From: an uncultured Acetatifactor sp.
GTDB lineage: Bacteria > Bacillota > Clostridia > Lachnospirales > Lachnospiraceae
Direction: 5' to 3'
DNA length: 64,000 nt
Assembly (NCBI GenBank): GCA_910578215.1
Contig: CAJTPH010000015.1
Location: forward strand, 19,577-83,576
Notes under the pieces: model-generated
What the model saw: only the letters and a program-made list of their open reading frames with translations
What the model was told of the DNA's origin: nothing
Database searches by the model: none
Shown: one piece after another, positions 50,553 to 59,125 of the stretch
How the letters are laid out: each line of letters begins with the position of its first letter
Numbering within the stretch: position 1 is the stretch's first letter
Translations under genes and position numbers: made by a program

Positions 50553-52118
50553 TTGAGAAACAAAATAGTGATGATTTCGAATATAACTCTTGAACCGTAT
50601 TTGATGACCTATATAATAAAGGCTTTTTCATCCCTTGAACTGGATATTCAGGCAGTATTTGTTTCTTATGAAGAATTAAACCAAAAACAGATCGAATTAT
50701 ATAATGCGGATATAGTATCTGTGTGCTTAAATTTTGAAGCCATGTACCCTAATGCAGAAGTAGATACAGCAATAAGCAAAGCTATGGCAGATGATATTAT
50801 GAAAGATGTTATTCAAAAATGCCAGAAACTTTATCATGCAGTCAAATATTGCTCTAAGGCTCATATTCTTTGGTTTGGATTTGAAGATTATTATGTTAAT
50901 TGCGATATTATATATGGCGCTGTGCCTATGCTGAGTGGGGCAGTCGAAAAAGTCAATCAGATGTTGATTGATATGCTGACAGATGATACATATATTGATC
51001 TCAAGCGTTTGATTGCCAGAGTAGGGACGGTTGGTGTATATAGCAATAAATGCAAATATCGTTGGAATACTCCTTATTCAAAGGAATTTATTATGTTGAT
51101 GGCGGAGGAACTGTGTAAGCAGTATTTAATATATACAGGAAGAACAAAAAAATGTATCGTGTTTGACTGTGACAATGTGCTTTGGGGAGGTATTTTGTCA
51201 GAAGATGGAATTGAAGGAATACGCTTGGGAAGCAGTGGACTCGGCAAGGAATATCAGGATTTTCAGCGTTTCCTGCTTGCAATGCATTATTGCGGAATTA
51301 TACTGGCGGTTTGCAGTAAGAACGATGAAGATGATGTTTTGCGGGTGTTTCATGATCATAGCGGAATGTTGTTAAAGAAAGAACATATTGCATGTTTCCA
51401 AATAAATTGGAATGACAAGTCTGAGGGTATAAAAGCAATCGCAAAGAAATTAAATGTAGGAACAGATGACATAGTTTTTGTAGACGATTCGTTTTATGAA
51501 ATAGAAGCGGTAAAATTCATGCTGCCAGATGTAGTTACGATTCAATATGATCGCGAGTTAATGTACAATCAGTTTTCCTGTTTTAATTTGAAAAGGAATA
51601 TAAATTATTCGGTTATAGAACAGAGGAATGAAACATACCGAACCAATTTATGCCGTGATAAGTTGAGAGAACAATGTAATAACCTAGATGATTTTATAAA
51701 GTCCCTTTGTATGAAAATAGACATTCATAAGTCTATCCCTATGGAATATGGACGTATATCAGAACTTACTCAGAGGACAAACAGATGTACTATTGGAAAA
51801 CGTTATACTGTGGCTGAAATTAAAGAACAGCTTTGCTTACAAGATACATATTTTTACTCGGTTACTGTGGTTGACCGTTTTTCTGATTTAGGAATTGTCG
51901 GGGCAATGGAGGTTTGTGGCGATGCGCTCATGCTATTTAGCCTTTCCTGTCGGGCATTGGGCAGAAATATTGAGCAAAAAATGCTGGATTTTATTATAAA
52001 TAGGCATAATATACGGAGAGTGGAAATTAGTGCCACTGGAAAGAATGAAGAATTAATTTTACAGTTAAATCAGTGGTGTCCAAATGTGGTATACATTAAT
52101 GCAAAAGCAGATAACTAA
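50553..52118 (+). CDS. FkbH-type HAD-superfamily protein
   Basis: 521 residues from TTG 50553 (ATAGGAGCTGAAG ahead). An N-terminal SGNH-like part (about 1-195) is followed by the HAD core with FDCDNVLWGGILSEDG (Asp about 205 and 207), VCSKND and FVDDSFYEIE, then a GNAT-like C-terminal domain. FkbH proteins dephosphorylate 1,3-bisphosphoglycerate and load glyceryl onto an acyl carrier protein. The ACP needed is at the right end of the cluster. Whether glycerate is the natural unit here is inferred. Confidence 0.82.
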   Translation: MRNKIVMISNITLEPYLMTYIIKAFSSLELDIQAVFVSYEELNQKQIELYNADIVSVCLNFEAMYPNAEVDTAISKAMADDIMKDVIQKCQKLYHAVKYCSKAHILWFGFEDYYVNCDIIYGAVPMLSGAVEKVNQMLIDMLTDDTYIDLKRLIARVGTVGVYSNKCKYRWNTPYSKEFIMLMAEELCKQYLIYTGRTKKCIVFDCDNVLWGGILSEDGIEGIRLGSSGLGKEYQDFQRFLLAMHYCGIILAVCSKNDEDDVLRVFHDHSGMLLKKEHIACFQINWNDKSEGIKAIAKKLNVGTDDIVFVDDSFYEIEAVKFMLPDVVTIQYDRELMYNQFSCFNLKRNINYSVIEQRNETYRTNLCRDKLREQCNNLDDFIKSLCMKIDIHKSIPMEYGRISELTQRTNRCTIGKRYTVAEIKEQLCLQDTYFYSVTVVDRFSDLGIVGAMEVCGDALMLFSLSCRALGRNIEQKMLDFIINRHNIRRVEISATGKNEELILQLNQWCPNVVYINAKADN

Positions 52119-52247
52119 TGCAATGACAAAGGACTTTCTTTAAGAGGGGTTGCCAATACATGAAATGACTTTATTTTGTCAGCAATAGCAAAGCGGGAAT
52201 TTGAACGGTATTAAAAAGTTCAGAAAAATTAAAGATGAGGTGAAAAC

Positions 52248-53096
52248 GTGAAAGTTTCATTGTTTTATTGCAGTATTTGCAATATTGCATGTGAACATTG
52301 TTTTTTAGATAAATCGTTGCCAGGAATCAGGATGGAAGATAGTTTATTTCAGAAAATTTTAAGGGAATTATATCTGGCAAAAGATAGTATCAGATTGATT
52401 AGTATTTCAGGCGGCGAGGCTATGCTGTTTTTAGATGAGATTGCCGCAATGATAGATGAGATTGATCTTAAACATGAACTTACATTTTCAATAGCAACTA
52501 ATGCCTTTTGGGCAGTGTCAAAGGAAAAGGCTGAAGGGGTTTGTGAAAAGTTAATAGCATCAAATATTAGAAGATTAGAAATCAGCTATGACATATTTCA
52601 TGCCAAATTTATCGATTTAGGAAATGTTTATAATGCAGTTGAAGCCTGTAAGAAATATGGCATAACAGTATATATTATTTTTTCAGCTGCAAATGGATAT
52701 GATTATCTGCCATTATATATTAAATGCTGTAAGATTGTTAATAAAGAGCAAATAATCTTGCAGCATGTTGCCAATTACGGAAATGCACGGCGGAATAAAG
52801 TGAATTGTATGCTGCCAATTAATATGTTTAAAAACCAAAAATGCAATCAGGTTTTAAATCCATGTATTGATTATAATGCTAATTTTTATGCTTGTTGTGG
52901 CGCTAATATATTGAGTCAAAGTTCACCAATGTTAGTTGGTAATATATGCGAGGATTCTTTTGCTGTATTGGTTGATAAAATGAATAAAAGTGAGCTGTAT
53001 CATAAGATTTTGAATAAAGGTCCGCTGCAATCAATGCCAGATGTTGACAATGTTAAAGAGTGCTCGTCGTTATGTGAATTATGTGAGTGTTTATAG
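52248..53096 (+). CDS. Radical SAM/SPASM-like peptide maturase 1
   Basis: 282 residues from GTG 52248 (GATGAGGTGAAAA ahead). Iron-sulfur motif CX3CX2C at Cys11, Cys15, Cys18. GGE-like SISGGEAM binds SAM. The C-terminus has many Cys (NPCIDYNANFYACC and a CSSLCELCECL end), consistent with auxiliary clusters of SPASM/Twitch type. It lies 70 bases ahead of the precursor-like gene. Probably modifies that peptide; reaction type (thioether, C-C crosslink, epimerisation) cannot be read. Confidence 0.82.
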   Translation: MKVSLFYCSICNIACEHCFLDKSLPGIRMEDSLFQKILRELYLAKDSIRLISISGGEAMLFLDEIAAMIDEIDLKHELTFSIATNAFWAVSKEKAEGVCEKLIASNIRRLEISYDIFHAKFIDLGNVYNAVEACKKYGITVYIIFSAANGYDYLPLYIKCCKIVNKEQIILQHVANYGNARRNKVNCMLPINMFKNQKCNQVLNPCIDYNANFYACCGANILSQSSPMLVGNICEDSFAVLVDKMNKSELYHKILNKGPLQSMPDVDNVKECSSLCELCECL

Positions 53097-53109
53097 GAGA
53101 GATGACGTA

Positions 53110-53136
53110 TTGACAATAATATGATGCAATTATTTA
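53110..53136 (+). promoter_or_regulatory. Weak candidate promoter of the precursor gene
   Basis: TTGACA at 53110-53115, overlapping the left inverted repeat, and TATTTA at 53131-53136 with a 15-base spacer. The -10 and spacing are poor. Extra transcription of a precursor would be usual. Confidence 0.3.
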
Positions 53137-53166
53137 CGCAATTCTTTTGCAAAGGAGGTGATTGTT

Positions 53167-53277
53167 ATGAAAAAGCCTTATTTGTGTCCAGAAGTTATTG
53201 AAATTGATATGAATGAACTGGCTGTATTGCTGCGCTGTGCATGTACGGCCGATGATGATAATCCGTATAGAAGTTAA
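53167..53277 (+). CDS. Putative RiPP precursor peptide, 36 residues
   Basis: ATG 53167 to TAA 53275-53277, with AAAGGAGGTG 6 bases ahead, the strongest ribosome binding site of the cluster. The leader-like start MKKPYLCPEVIEID has the KPY/PE style frequent in Clostridia radical SAM peptides; the middle LAVLL is hydrophobic and the end is LRCACTADDDNPYRS. Cys at 7, 24 and 26. It sits between two radical SAM genes, inside a 13-bp inverted repeat. The core boundary is not known: a cut after Ala28 would fit the small -3/-1 residues that signal peptidases prefer and free an eight-residue DDDNPYRS. Confidence 0.75.
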   Translation: MKKPYLCPEVIEIDMNELAVLLRCACTADDDNPYRS

Positions 53278-53385
53278 ATAATACTTTGTGAAATACGTCA
53301 TCTCGCCTTGTTGGTGTAAGTCTGGATGTATTATGTGAAGTGAGCAGATATTTATGTATTGACTGTCATGCGAGGAGATAGTGTT

Positions 53386-54468
53386 ATGAGTTTATTTGAT
53401 ATATCTGAAGATGAAATTGATCTTCGGGAAAAGTTCAAGAACAAGATTATTGCTAACCGAATCCCAATTAATGCGACTGTTTTTTTGACTAATAATTGCA
53501 ATTTTCAATGTAAGCATTGTTATGTTCAATCGCAAAAAAATAAAAATAAGCTTCCGCTGCGCATTGGCGAATGGGAAAAACTGCTCAGAGAATTGAAGCA
53601 TAATGGCTGTATTTACCTTACCATATCAGGAGGAGAAGCGCTTAGCGCTTTGGACTTTTTGGAATTTTATAACATGGCTTATGATTTGAATTTTCAAATA
53701 AGAATTATATCTAATCTCAGCTTGTTGAATGAAAAGCATAAAAGGCTGTTTGGTTCTAAAAAACCAAATAGTATTATTGTGTCTCTTTATGGATTTTCAG
53801 ATAAAACATATTCTGAATTTTGCGATGTGCAAGGTGTATTTAATAAAATAATTTATAATATAAAAACATTATATGAAATGGGGTTAAATGTTGAACTTCA
53901 AACTGTAGTGAACACCATGAATTATAATGAAATTTCTCTAATGAATGATTTTGCAAATAAAAACCACATCAAAATGAGTTTTTATCGAAATATCACCTGT
54001 GAGATAGATGGAAATGCACGGCCATTAAATTACCAGATTTCGATTTCACAAGAGTTGGAAAGTTACAAAATATTATGTGATGAGGATGAGTTAAAACAGG
54101 CTATCAGGACTAATAACAGAATGTGGGATAATGGTTATAAGCGTTGTTTTGCGGGTTTAACGAATTGTTATATTGATTATCAGGGAAATATGTTTTTGTG
54201 TAATCATATGCAGGATATTAAGGTTTCGTTGTTAGAGGAGGGGTTTGGACAATGCTGGGAGTCAATGTACCAATTAAGAAAAAAGTATATTGAAAAAAGT
54301 AATCCTTGTAGTAACTGTAAAAAGAGGGCTTTATGTGGAAAATGCACGCCAGCCTTTGAAAATTTGAAGAAATCTTTTAAGTTCCCGTTTCCTGAATGTC
54401 ACGCTAATGATGAACTAATAAAAAATTTAAATTTGGAGTTGGATAATAATGAAAGATGCAAAGTATAA
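53386..54468 (+). CDS. Radical SAM/SPASM peptide maturase 2
   Basis: 360 residues, ATG 53386 after GAGGAGAT. CX3CX2C at Cys38, Cys42, Cys45 in NNCNFQCKHCYV; SAM-binding TISGGEAL; C-terminal SPASM cysteines in CFAGLTNC, FLCNHM and CSNCKKRALCGKC. The N-terminal 30 residues could be a peptide-recognition extension. It overlaps the PqqD-like gene by 20 bases, so that protein probably presents the precursor to this enzyme. Confidence 0.87.
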   Translation: MSLFDISEDEIDLREKFKNKIIANRIPINATVFLTNNCNFQCKHCYVQSQKNKNKLPLRIGEWEKLLRELKHNGCIYLTISGGEALSALDFLEFYNMAYDLNFQIRIISNLSLLNEKHKRLFGSKKPNSIIVSLYGFSDKTYSEFCDVQGVFNKIIYNIKTLYEMGLNVELQTVVNTMNYNEISLMNDFANKNHIKMSFYRNITCEIDGNARPLNYQISISQELESYKILCDEDELKQAIRTNNRMWDNGYKRCFAGLTNCYIDYQGNMFLCNHMQDIKVSLLEEGFGQCWESMYQLRKKYIEKSNPCSNCKKRALCGKCTPAFENLKKSFKFPFPECHANDELIKNLNLELDNNERCKV

Positions 54469-54742
54469 GCAAACGAAAAAATATGATGTTACCAAGATTG
54501 ATACAGATATTTTACTTATACCCTTTAATGGGGATGGCGCGTCTCAAAAGGCGGTTCTTCTTAATGAGATATCGGCAACTATGTTTGAGTATATTGGCGA
54601 GGGAAAAACCTTGTCGGATATTATTGCCCTTTTGATGGAAATGTATGATGTTGAGCAGGATAAGCTGGAAGAAGATATAAGTAAATGTATTGAACAGCTC
54701 GTATCATTAAATGTCATTGATTTAGTTGAGTTATTAGAGTGA
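54449..54742 (+). CDS. PqqD-family RiPP recognition protein
   Basis: 97 residues. Winged-helix-like PqqD fold: LLIPFNGDGASQKAVLLNEISATMFEYI, with a C-terminal helical pair (IIALLMEMYDVEQDKLEEDI). PqqD proteins bind the leader peptide and deliver it to a radical SAM enzyme. It overlaps the preceding radical SAM gene. A 75-base gap to the kinase gene holds no supported frame. Confidence 0.85.
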   Translation: MKDAKYKQTKKYDVTKIDTDILLIPFNGDGASQKAVLLNEISATMFEYIGEGKTLSDIIALLMEMYDVEQDKLEEDISKCIEQLVSLNVIDLVELLE

Positions 54743-54817
54743 TTATATGTTTTTTGATGAATTATATAAAGAAGGGTAGTGGATAGCTGTTTAAACCAGC
54801 AGAACGTATAAAAAATT

Positions 54818-55729
54818 ATGGCAGTTTTTCAATATAAAATAGGAAACTTGTATATAAAAATAAACTCATGCTTGGATTTATCCGTTTTGTCATTGTATAA
54901 GCCATTTGTTTCAGATTTTGTGCCGCCTAAATATGATATATCAATAGATATTTGCCAAATAAGAATTGAGGAAATTGAAGAAGCATATAATAAGCTTTCC
55001 GGCAATTGGAATGATAAATGCACATATGCATGGGTATCAAAAAAGGATCGTCATTACATGATATTTTCAAAGCGTAGCCAAAGGCTTTGCACGGCTGCTT
55101 TGACGGATATTTGGATTTTGGACTGTAATGAAGGGTATTCACAATGTATTTTATATGTACCATTTTGTGCCAGTTTTGCTGAGGCTATACATGAACTTTC
55201 TACGCGTCCCTGGCTGCAAAGATTATTTCTTGCTTATTCGTGTCAAGCAAATTTTGTGCTTTGTCATGGAGCACTTGTAGATATTGATGGGGAGGGAGTC
55301 ATCTTTTTAGGAGACAGCGGATCGGGTAAAAGCACTCTGTGTGATCTTTTAAATACAGCCAAAGTGACGGTGATTGCTGATGATAGATTCATATTAGATA
55401 TAGCAGCAGGAGGAGCTGTTGGCTTTGGCACTCCTTGGAATATAAAAAACCCTCAGTATTGTAAAAATAGTTGTTCTGAAATTAAAAAAGTCTTTATATT
55501 GTCTCATGGAAACAATCAACTCAAAGATGTTGGAAATAATTATCATGATATGGTATATGGAGTATTTCCGGCAATGCTTTTTCCGTCTTTTATGTCTTTG
55601 AATAAGGCTGTAGCGAAAAAAATAAGGTATCTTAATTTTATTAGAACAAGGTGTGGAATTTATTCTTTTGCATTTAAGCCGGATGTTTCGGCAATCTCTT
55701 ACATTATGGAAGCTCGGGGAAGGTGTTAG
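54818..55729 (+). CDS. HprK-like kinase
   Basis: 303 residues. The N-terminal half is unassigned; the C-terminal half has a P-loop FLGDSGSGKSTL (about 165-176) and a following ADDRFILD, as in HPr kinase. Homologues in Firmicutes lasso-peptide clusters phosphorylate the peptide, often on a C-terminal Ser. The precursor here ends in Ser36, so a similar reaction is possible. Poor ribosome binding site. Its stop lies 2 bases before the peptidase ATG. Confidence 0.78.
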   Translation: MAVFQYKIGNLYIKINSCLDLSVLSLYKPFVSDFVPPKYDISIDICQIRIEEIEEAYNKLSGNWNDKCTYAWVSKKDRHYMIFSKRSQRLCTAALTDIWILDCNEGYSQCILYVPFCASFAEAIHELSTRPWLQRLFLAYSCQANFVLCHGALVDIDGEGVIFLGDSGSGKSTLCDLLNTAKVTVIADDRFILDIAAGGAVGFGTPWNIKNPQYCKNSCSEIKKVFILSHGNNQLKDVGNNYHDMVYGVFPAMLFPSFMSLNKAVAKKIRYLNFIRTRCGIYSFAFKPDVSAISYIMEARGRC

Positions 55730-55731
55730 GA

Positions 55732-56073
55732 ATGCGTGTGAAAGAATTATTGGATGTCAGGGACAATTGTTTTACCATACGCGCTTTTGGAGATTCAATG
55801 TTGCCAATTATCCATTCTGGGGATGTTATAATGGTTGATACATCTAAAATGGAGTACAAATTAAATGATATTATTGTGTATTATACGATTGAATCAGGCG
55901 ATTTAAAATTAGTAGCACATAGGATAGTGCATATTTTTAGTAATAAGTTTATGATTACAAAGGGGGATAATAATTCCATTGCGGATAAGCCAATTAGAAT
56001 AAACAAAATCATAGGGAAGGTAATTGCAATTACAGAGAGGAAGATTGAAAATGAAAAGAAAGAATATTCATAA
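55732..56073 (+). CDS. Membrane-less S24/S26 (signal peptidase-like) protease
   Basis: 113 residues, ATG 55732. Catalytic Ser22 in RAFGDSMLPIIHSGD and His63 in VAHRIV (the S26B/SipW-like Ser-His arrangement, in place of the Ser-Lys dyad), with KGDNNSIADKP following. It lacks the usual membrane anchor, so it is cytoplasmic or peripheral. It probably removes the leader of the peptide. It overlaps the exporter gene by 23 bases. Confidence 0.75.
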   Translation: MRVKELLDVRDNCFTIRAFGDSMLPIIHSGDVIMVDTSKMEYKLNDIIVYYTIESGDLKLVAHRIVHIFSNKFMITKGDNNSIADKPIRINKIIGKVIAITERKIENEKKEYS

Positions 56074-57838
56074 TTTATTTTATATACTAAAACCGATTTG
56101 GCAGACAAGTCCAATGTATGTTATTTTAAATGTGTTATATACATTTGAGAATATTCCACGCAGACTGCTTGACGTGCTGATTGTAAAATATATCGTCGAT
56201 GCTGCGACTGTGGGCCGGGATTTTGGGGTAATCGTAGTTACTGGGTTAGGGTTTCTTGTTATAGAAATATTATTGGTTGTTTTGAAACAGAGCTTTACAT
56301 ACTGTTATAAAATCCCAAAAGAAAATGAAATCAGAGCAGTTATAAAGCAAAGACTATTTGATAAAATTAAAAGCTTTGATATTGAGAATTATGACGATAA
56401 AGAATTTTATGATAAATATACGCTTGCCTTCAGCACTGCGGATGACACCGCCTTTAATGTATTTAATGCTATGGTAAAATTATTGGGGGCAATTATTGCA
56501 TCGACCACGTTATTGAGTTATATTGTATTGTTAAGCCCTTTAGTAATTGTCGCTGTATTGTTAAGCTCGACGGTTTCATTGGCGTCTAACTTTGTATTAA
56601 ATAAATATAAAGTACAACACAAAAAGGAGAGGATTATTTTTGAAAGGAAAATCAACTACGTGAGCGGGATTTACTCTGCCCGTCAGAATGCGGCAGATAT
56701 CAGAATGGGTTTAGTGCCTCGCTTATTAGACGATTTTTTTGCTAAAGCATATAAGGATAAAATAGATTTAGAAAAGAAATATGGGAAAAAGTATGCTTTT
56801 TTCCATATTATTTTTGAATCCCCGCTGAATGTTTCCGATATATTTATGTGGCTGTATATTGCGCATCAAATTATTATAGGTGTATTAGGTGCAGGCGATT
56901 TTATGTCGCTCTCAAATGCAGCGTGGTCTTTGTCACAGCAGATTCGGAATGTGTTTAATGTGTTTCCTTTGTTTCATGAATACAGCCTGGATATAGAAAA
57001 TATCTTGGTGCTCGAAAAGTATCGCTCAAAATTGGACTCAGCTGATAATTTGCCGGTTATAGAAAATGATTCTTTAAATATTTGTGTGCGGAATCTTTCG
57101 TTTTACTATCCTGTTAAGGCAGATGAAAAGCATAAATTGATAAAAAATATAAATTTTGAAATTAAATCTGGGGAAAAGGTTGCCTTAGTAGGTCATAATG
57201 GCGCAGGAAAGTCTACCATTGTGAAGCTTTTGCTGCGGTTTTATGACCCTGTTGACGGATTTTTGCTTTTAAATGGACGGAAGTACAACGAATATGACTT
57301 GGATAAATTGAGGTCTTTGTTTTCGGTTGTTTTTCAGGACTATCAGTGTTATTCGTTCAGCATAGCTGAAAATATTCTTTTAAGAAAACCGAGAGACAAG
57401 CAAGATATAGAATTGGTGGAGCTTGTGTTGAAAGAGGTAGGATTATATGAAAAAATTTATGGAATGCCTCTTGGCATTAATACGCAATTAACAAAACTGT
57501 TTGATAATGATGGTATTATTTTATCCGGGGGAGAGACGCAAAAATTGGCAATTGCAAGAGCTCTTGCACAGAATACGCCGATTGTAATAATGGATGAACC
57601 GTCAAGTGCGTTAGATCCGCTGGCAGAACGTGAAATATCGGATCTTTTAATAAAAGTTTTTGAAGATAAAGTTGTTTTTATAATATCTCATAGATTATCC
57701 TTGGCTAGAGGCTGTGATAAGATAATTGTCATAGAAAACGGTGAAATAATTGAGCAAGGAATTCATGATGAATTGATTGCCTGTGGCGGAAAATATGCGC
57801 AGTTATGGCAGGCGCAATCCAAAGATTACAAGGAGTAA
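56051..57838 (+). CDS. ABC exporter of the peptide cluster
   Basis: 595 residues from ATG 56051. Membrane domain with about six segments (residues 20-310), then ATPase domain with Walker A VGHNGAGKST (about 384-393), LSGGETQK, Walker B IVIMDEPSSALD and H-loop ISHRL. No N-terminal C39 peptidase domain, which fits a separate peptidase. Homodimeric exporter of the modified peptide is likely. Confidence 0.88.
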   Translation: MKRKNIHNLFYILKPIWQTSPMYVILNVLYTFENIPRRLLDVLIVKYIVDAATVGRDFGVIVVTGLGFLVIEILLVVLKQSFTYCYKIPKENEIRAVIKQRLFDKIKSFDIENYDDKEFYDKYTLAFSTADDTAFNVFNAMVKLLGAIIASTTLLSYIVLLSPLVIVAVLLSSTVSLASNFVLNKYKVQHKKERIIFERKINYVSGIYSARQNAADIRMGLVPRLLDDFFAKAYKDKIDLEKKYGKKYAFFHIIFESPLNVSDIFMWLYIAHQIIIGVLGAGDFMSLSNAAWSLSQQIRNVFNVFPLFHEYSLDIENILVLEKYRSKLDSADNLPVIENDSLNICVRNLSFYYPVKADEKHKLIKNINFEIKSGEKVALVGHNGAGKSTIVKLLLRFYDPVDGFLLLNGRKYNEYDLDKLRSLFSVVFQDYQCYSFSIAENILLRKPRDKQDIELVELVLKEVGLYEKIYGMPLGINTQLTKLFDNDGIILSGGETQKLAIARALAQNTPIVIMDEPSSALDPLAEREISDLLIKVFEDKVVFIISHRLSLARGCDKIIVIENGEIIEQGIHDELIACGGKYAQLWQAQSKDYKE

Positions 57839-57839
57839 T

Positions 57840-58724
57840 ATGACTGTGAAGAATGCGGTTGACTATATATATTCAAAGGGGCTTTATAATGAAGTCAGAG
57901 ATTTGTTTGATAGTTCCTGTCCGTATGCTGTGATAAAGGGTAAACCGCTCTCCATGTTGATTTATAACGATATCCAGGAAAGGGTAACAACAGATCTGGA
58001 TATACTATGCCCTAAAAAATATTGTAAAAATATGGTTACGCAATTAAAAAGCCTGGGATTTTCTGAACAAAATAAAGATAGGTTTGATATTTTGTTTAGT
58101 AAAAGCTTTTCTCATCAATATGTTCCCATGGTAAAAAAAAATAAATATATGCAAATGACAGTAGATTTAAACTTTGATATTCTTTGGGGAGAATATAATG
58201 GAAAGCGGATAGATATAGAAGGATTTATTTCTGATGCTATTGAGGTAGAAATTTATGGAATAAAAGTTAAAACATTGCCGCCTCTAAAAGCTTTGATTCA
58301 GCTTATTCTTCATCATTATAAAGAAATGAATTCTATTTATCATTTAGCAGGACATAACAGTATTACATATAGCATGTTCAGGGATGTTTATTATCTTTGG
58401 AAAAATAATGCCTCTTTAATATCGTTGGAAAAACTGTATGTATTAAGTGAAAAGTATCAAATTATTCCATATGTGTTCTATATTCTTTGTTTAACGAACG
58501 AAATATTTAAGGATGCTGAACTTGGAAAGTATGTAGAAAAATTTTGTACAAATGAAGGAATGGAATTGCTTGATTATTATGGTCTTTCAGAAAAAGAGCG
58601 TAAGCATTGGAAAGTGGATTTTAAGACACGACTCGAAGCAGAATGCTTGTACGATATTATCAGAAATGATCTGACAAGTGAAGACATTGAAAAATTAAAA
58701 CAAAACAGGAGGGTTTTCAGGTAA
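57840..58724 (+). CDS. Nucleotidyltransferase-like protein (NTP_transf_5 type)
   Basis: 294 residues, start ATG 57840 after AAGGAG, 1 base after the exporter stop. Motif TTDLDILCPK (about 46-55) and VDLNFDILW fit the metal-binding Asp pairs of NTP_transf_5. Homologues occur in lasso-peptide and other RiPP clusters together with HprK-like kinases. It could adenylylate or otherwise process a phosphorylated peptide. No direct evidence. Confidence 0.7.
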   Translation: MTVKNAVDYIYSKGLYNEVRDLFDSSCPYAVIKGKPLSMLIYNDIQERVTTDLDILCPKKYCKNMVTQLKSLGFSEQNKDRFDILFSKSFSHQYVPMVKKNKYMQMTVDLNFDILWGEYNGKRIDIEGFISDAIEVEIYGIKVKTLPPLKALIQLILHHYKEMNSIYHLAGHNSITYSMFRDVYYLWKNNASLISLEKLYVLSEKYQIIPYVFYILCLTNEIFKDAELGKYVEKFCTNEGMELLDYYGLSEKERKHWKVDFKTRLEAECLYDIIRNDLTSEDIEKLKQNRRVFR

Positions 58725-58728
58725 ACAA

Positions 58729-59115
58729 ATGGTTGTGCATCATACAGGGCTTGTTGTCCGTGACCTTGCAAAAAATATTGAAATATATAAAAAATTGGGT
58801 TATTCTTGTGTTGGCCAAACGATTACAGATTTTATACAAAACAACAAGGTGGTGTTTTTAACCAATGAGGATAGAACACATATGCTTGAGTTGATTGCTC
58901 CTCTTAATAGCAAGTCAACCGTTTATAATTTTCAAGACGGTTATCATCATATTTGTTATGATGTAAGTGATGATTCTGATTTTGTAAATCAGTTCAGGAC
59001 GTTAAAAATTGGAAAGGTGTTTACGGGTTCCATTGTTGCCCCTGCAATAGATGACAGGGAAGTTGTGTTTGCAATGCTTTATAATGGTGCACTTGTGGAA
59101 TTTATCATTAGGTAG
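58729..59115 (+). CDS. VOC (glyoxalase/epimerase-type) protein
   Basis: 128 residues in two beta-alpha-beta-beta-beta units: HHTGLVVRDLAKNIEIYKKLG (His near residue 5) and DGYHHICYDV (His about 65), with a C-terminal ALVEFI Glu. The likely metal ligands are present, as in methylmalonyl-CoA epimerase. It sits with FkbH-type proteins and ACPs in the acyl half of the cluster, and may act on the ACP-bound unit. Confidence 0.75.
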   Translation: MVVHHTGLVVRDLAKNIEIYKKLGYSCVGQTITDFIQNNKVVFLTNEDRTHMLELIAPLNSKSTVYNFQDGYHHICYDVSDDSDFVNQFRTLKIGKVFTGSIVAPAIDDREVVFAMLYNGALVEFIIR

Positions 59116-59125
59116 GTGAATTGAA

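Larger units (their letters stand above)
53099..53304 (+). repeat. 13-bp inverted repeat flanking the precursor gene
   Basis: GAGATGACGTATT at 53099-53111 and AATACGTCATCTC at 53292-53304 are perfectly complementary. They bracket the precursor gene with its ribosome binding site. In mRNA they could enclose the gene in a long hairpin; in DNA they could be operators or insertion ends. Confidence 0.7.

Noticed and set aside
54747..54779. Ten-codon frame between pqqD-like and kinase genes
   Set aside because: No ribosome binding site and too short to support as a second precursor.
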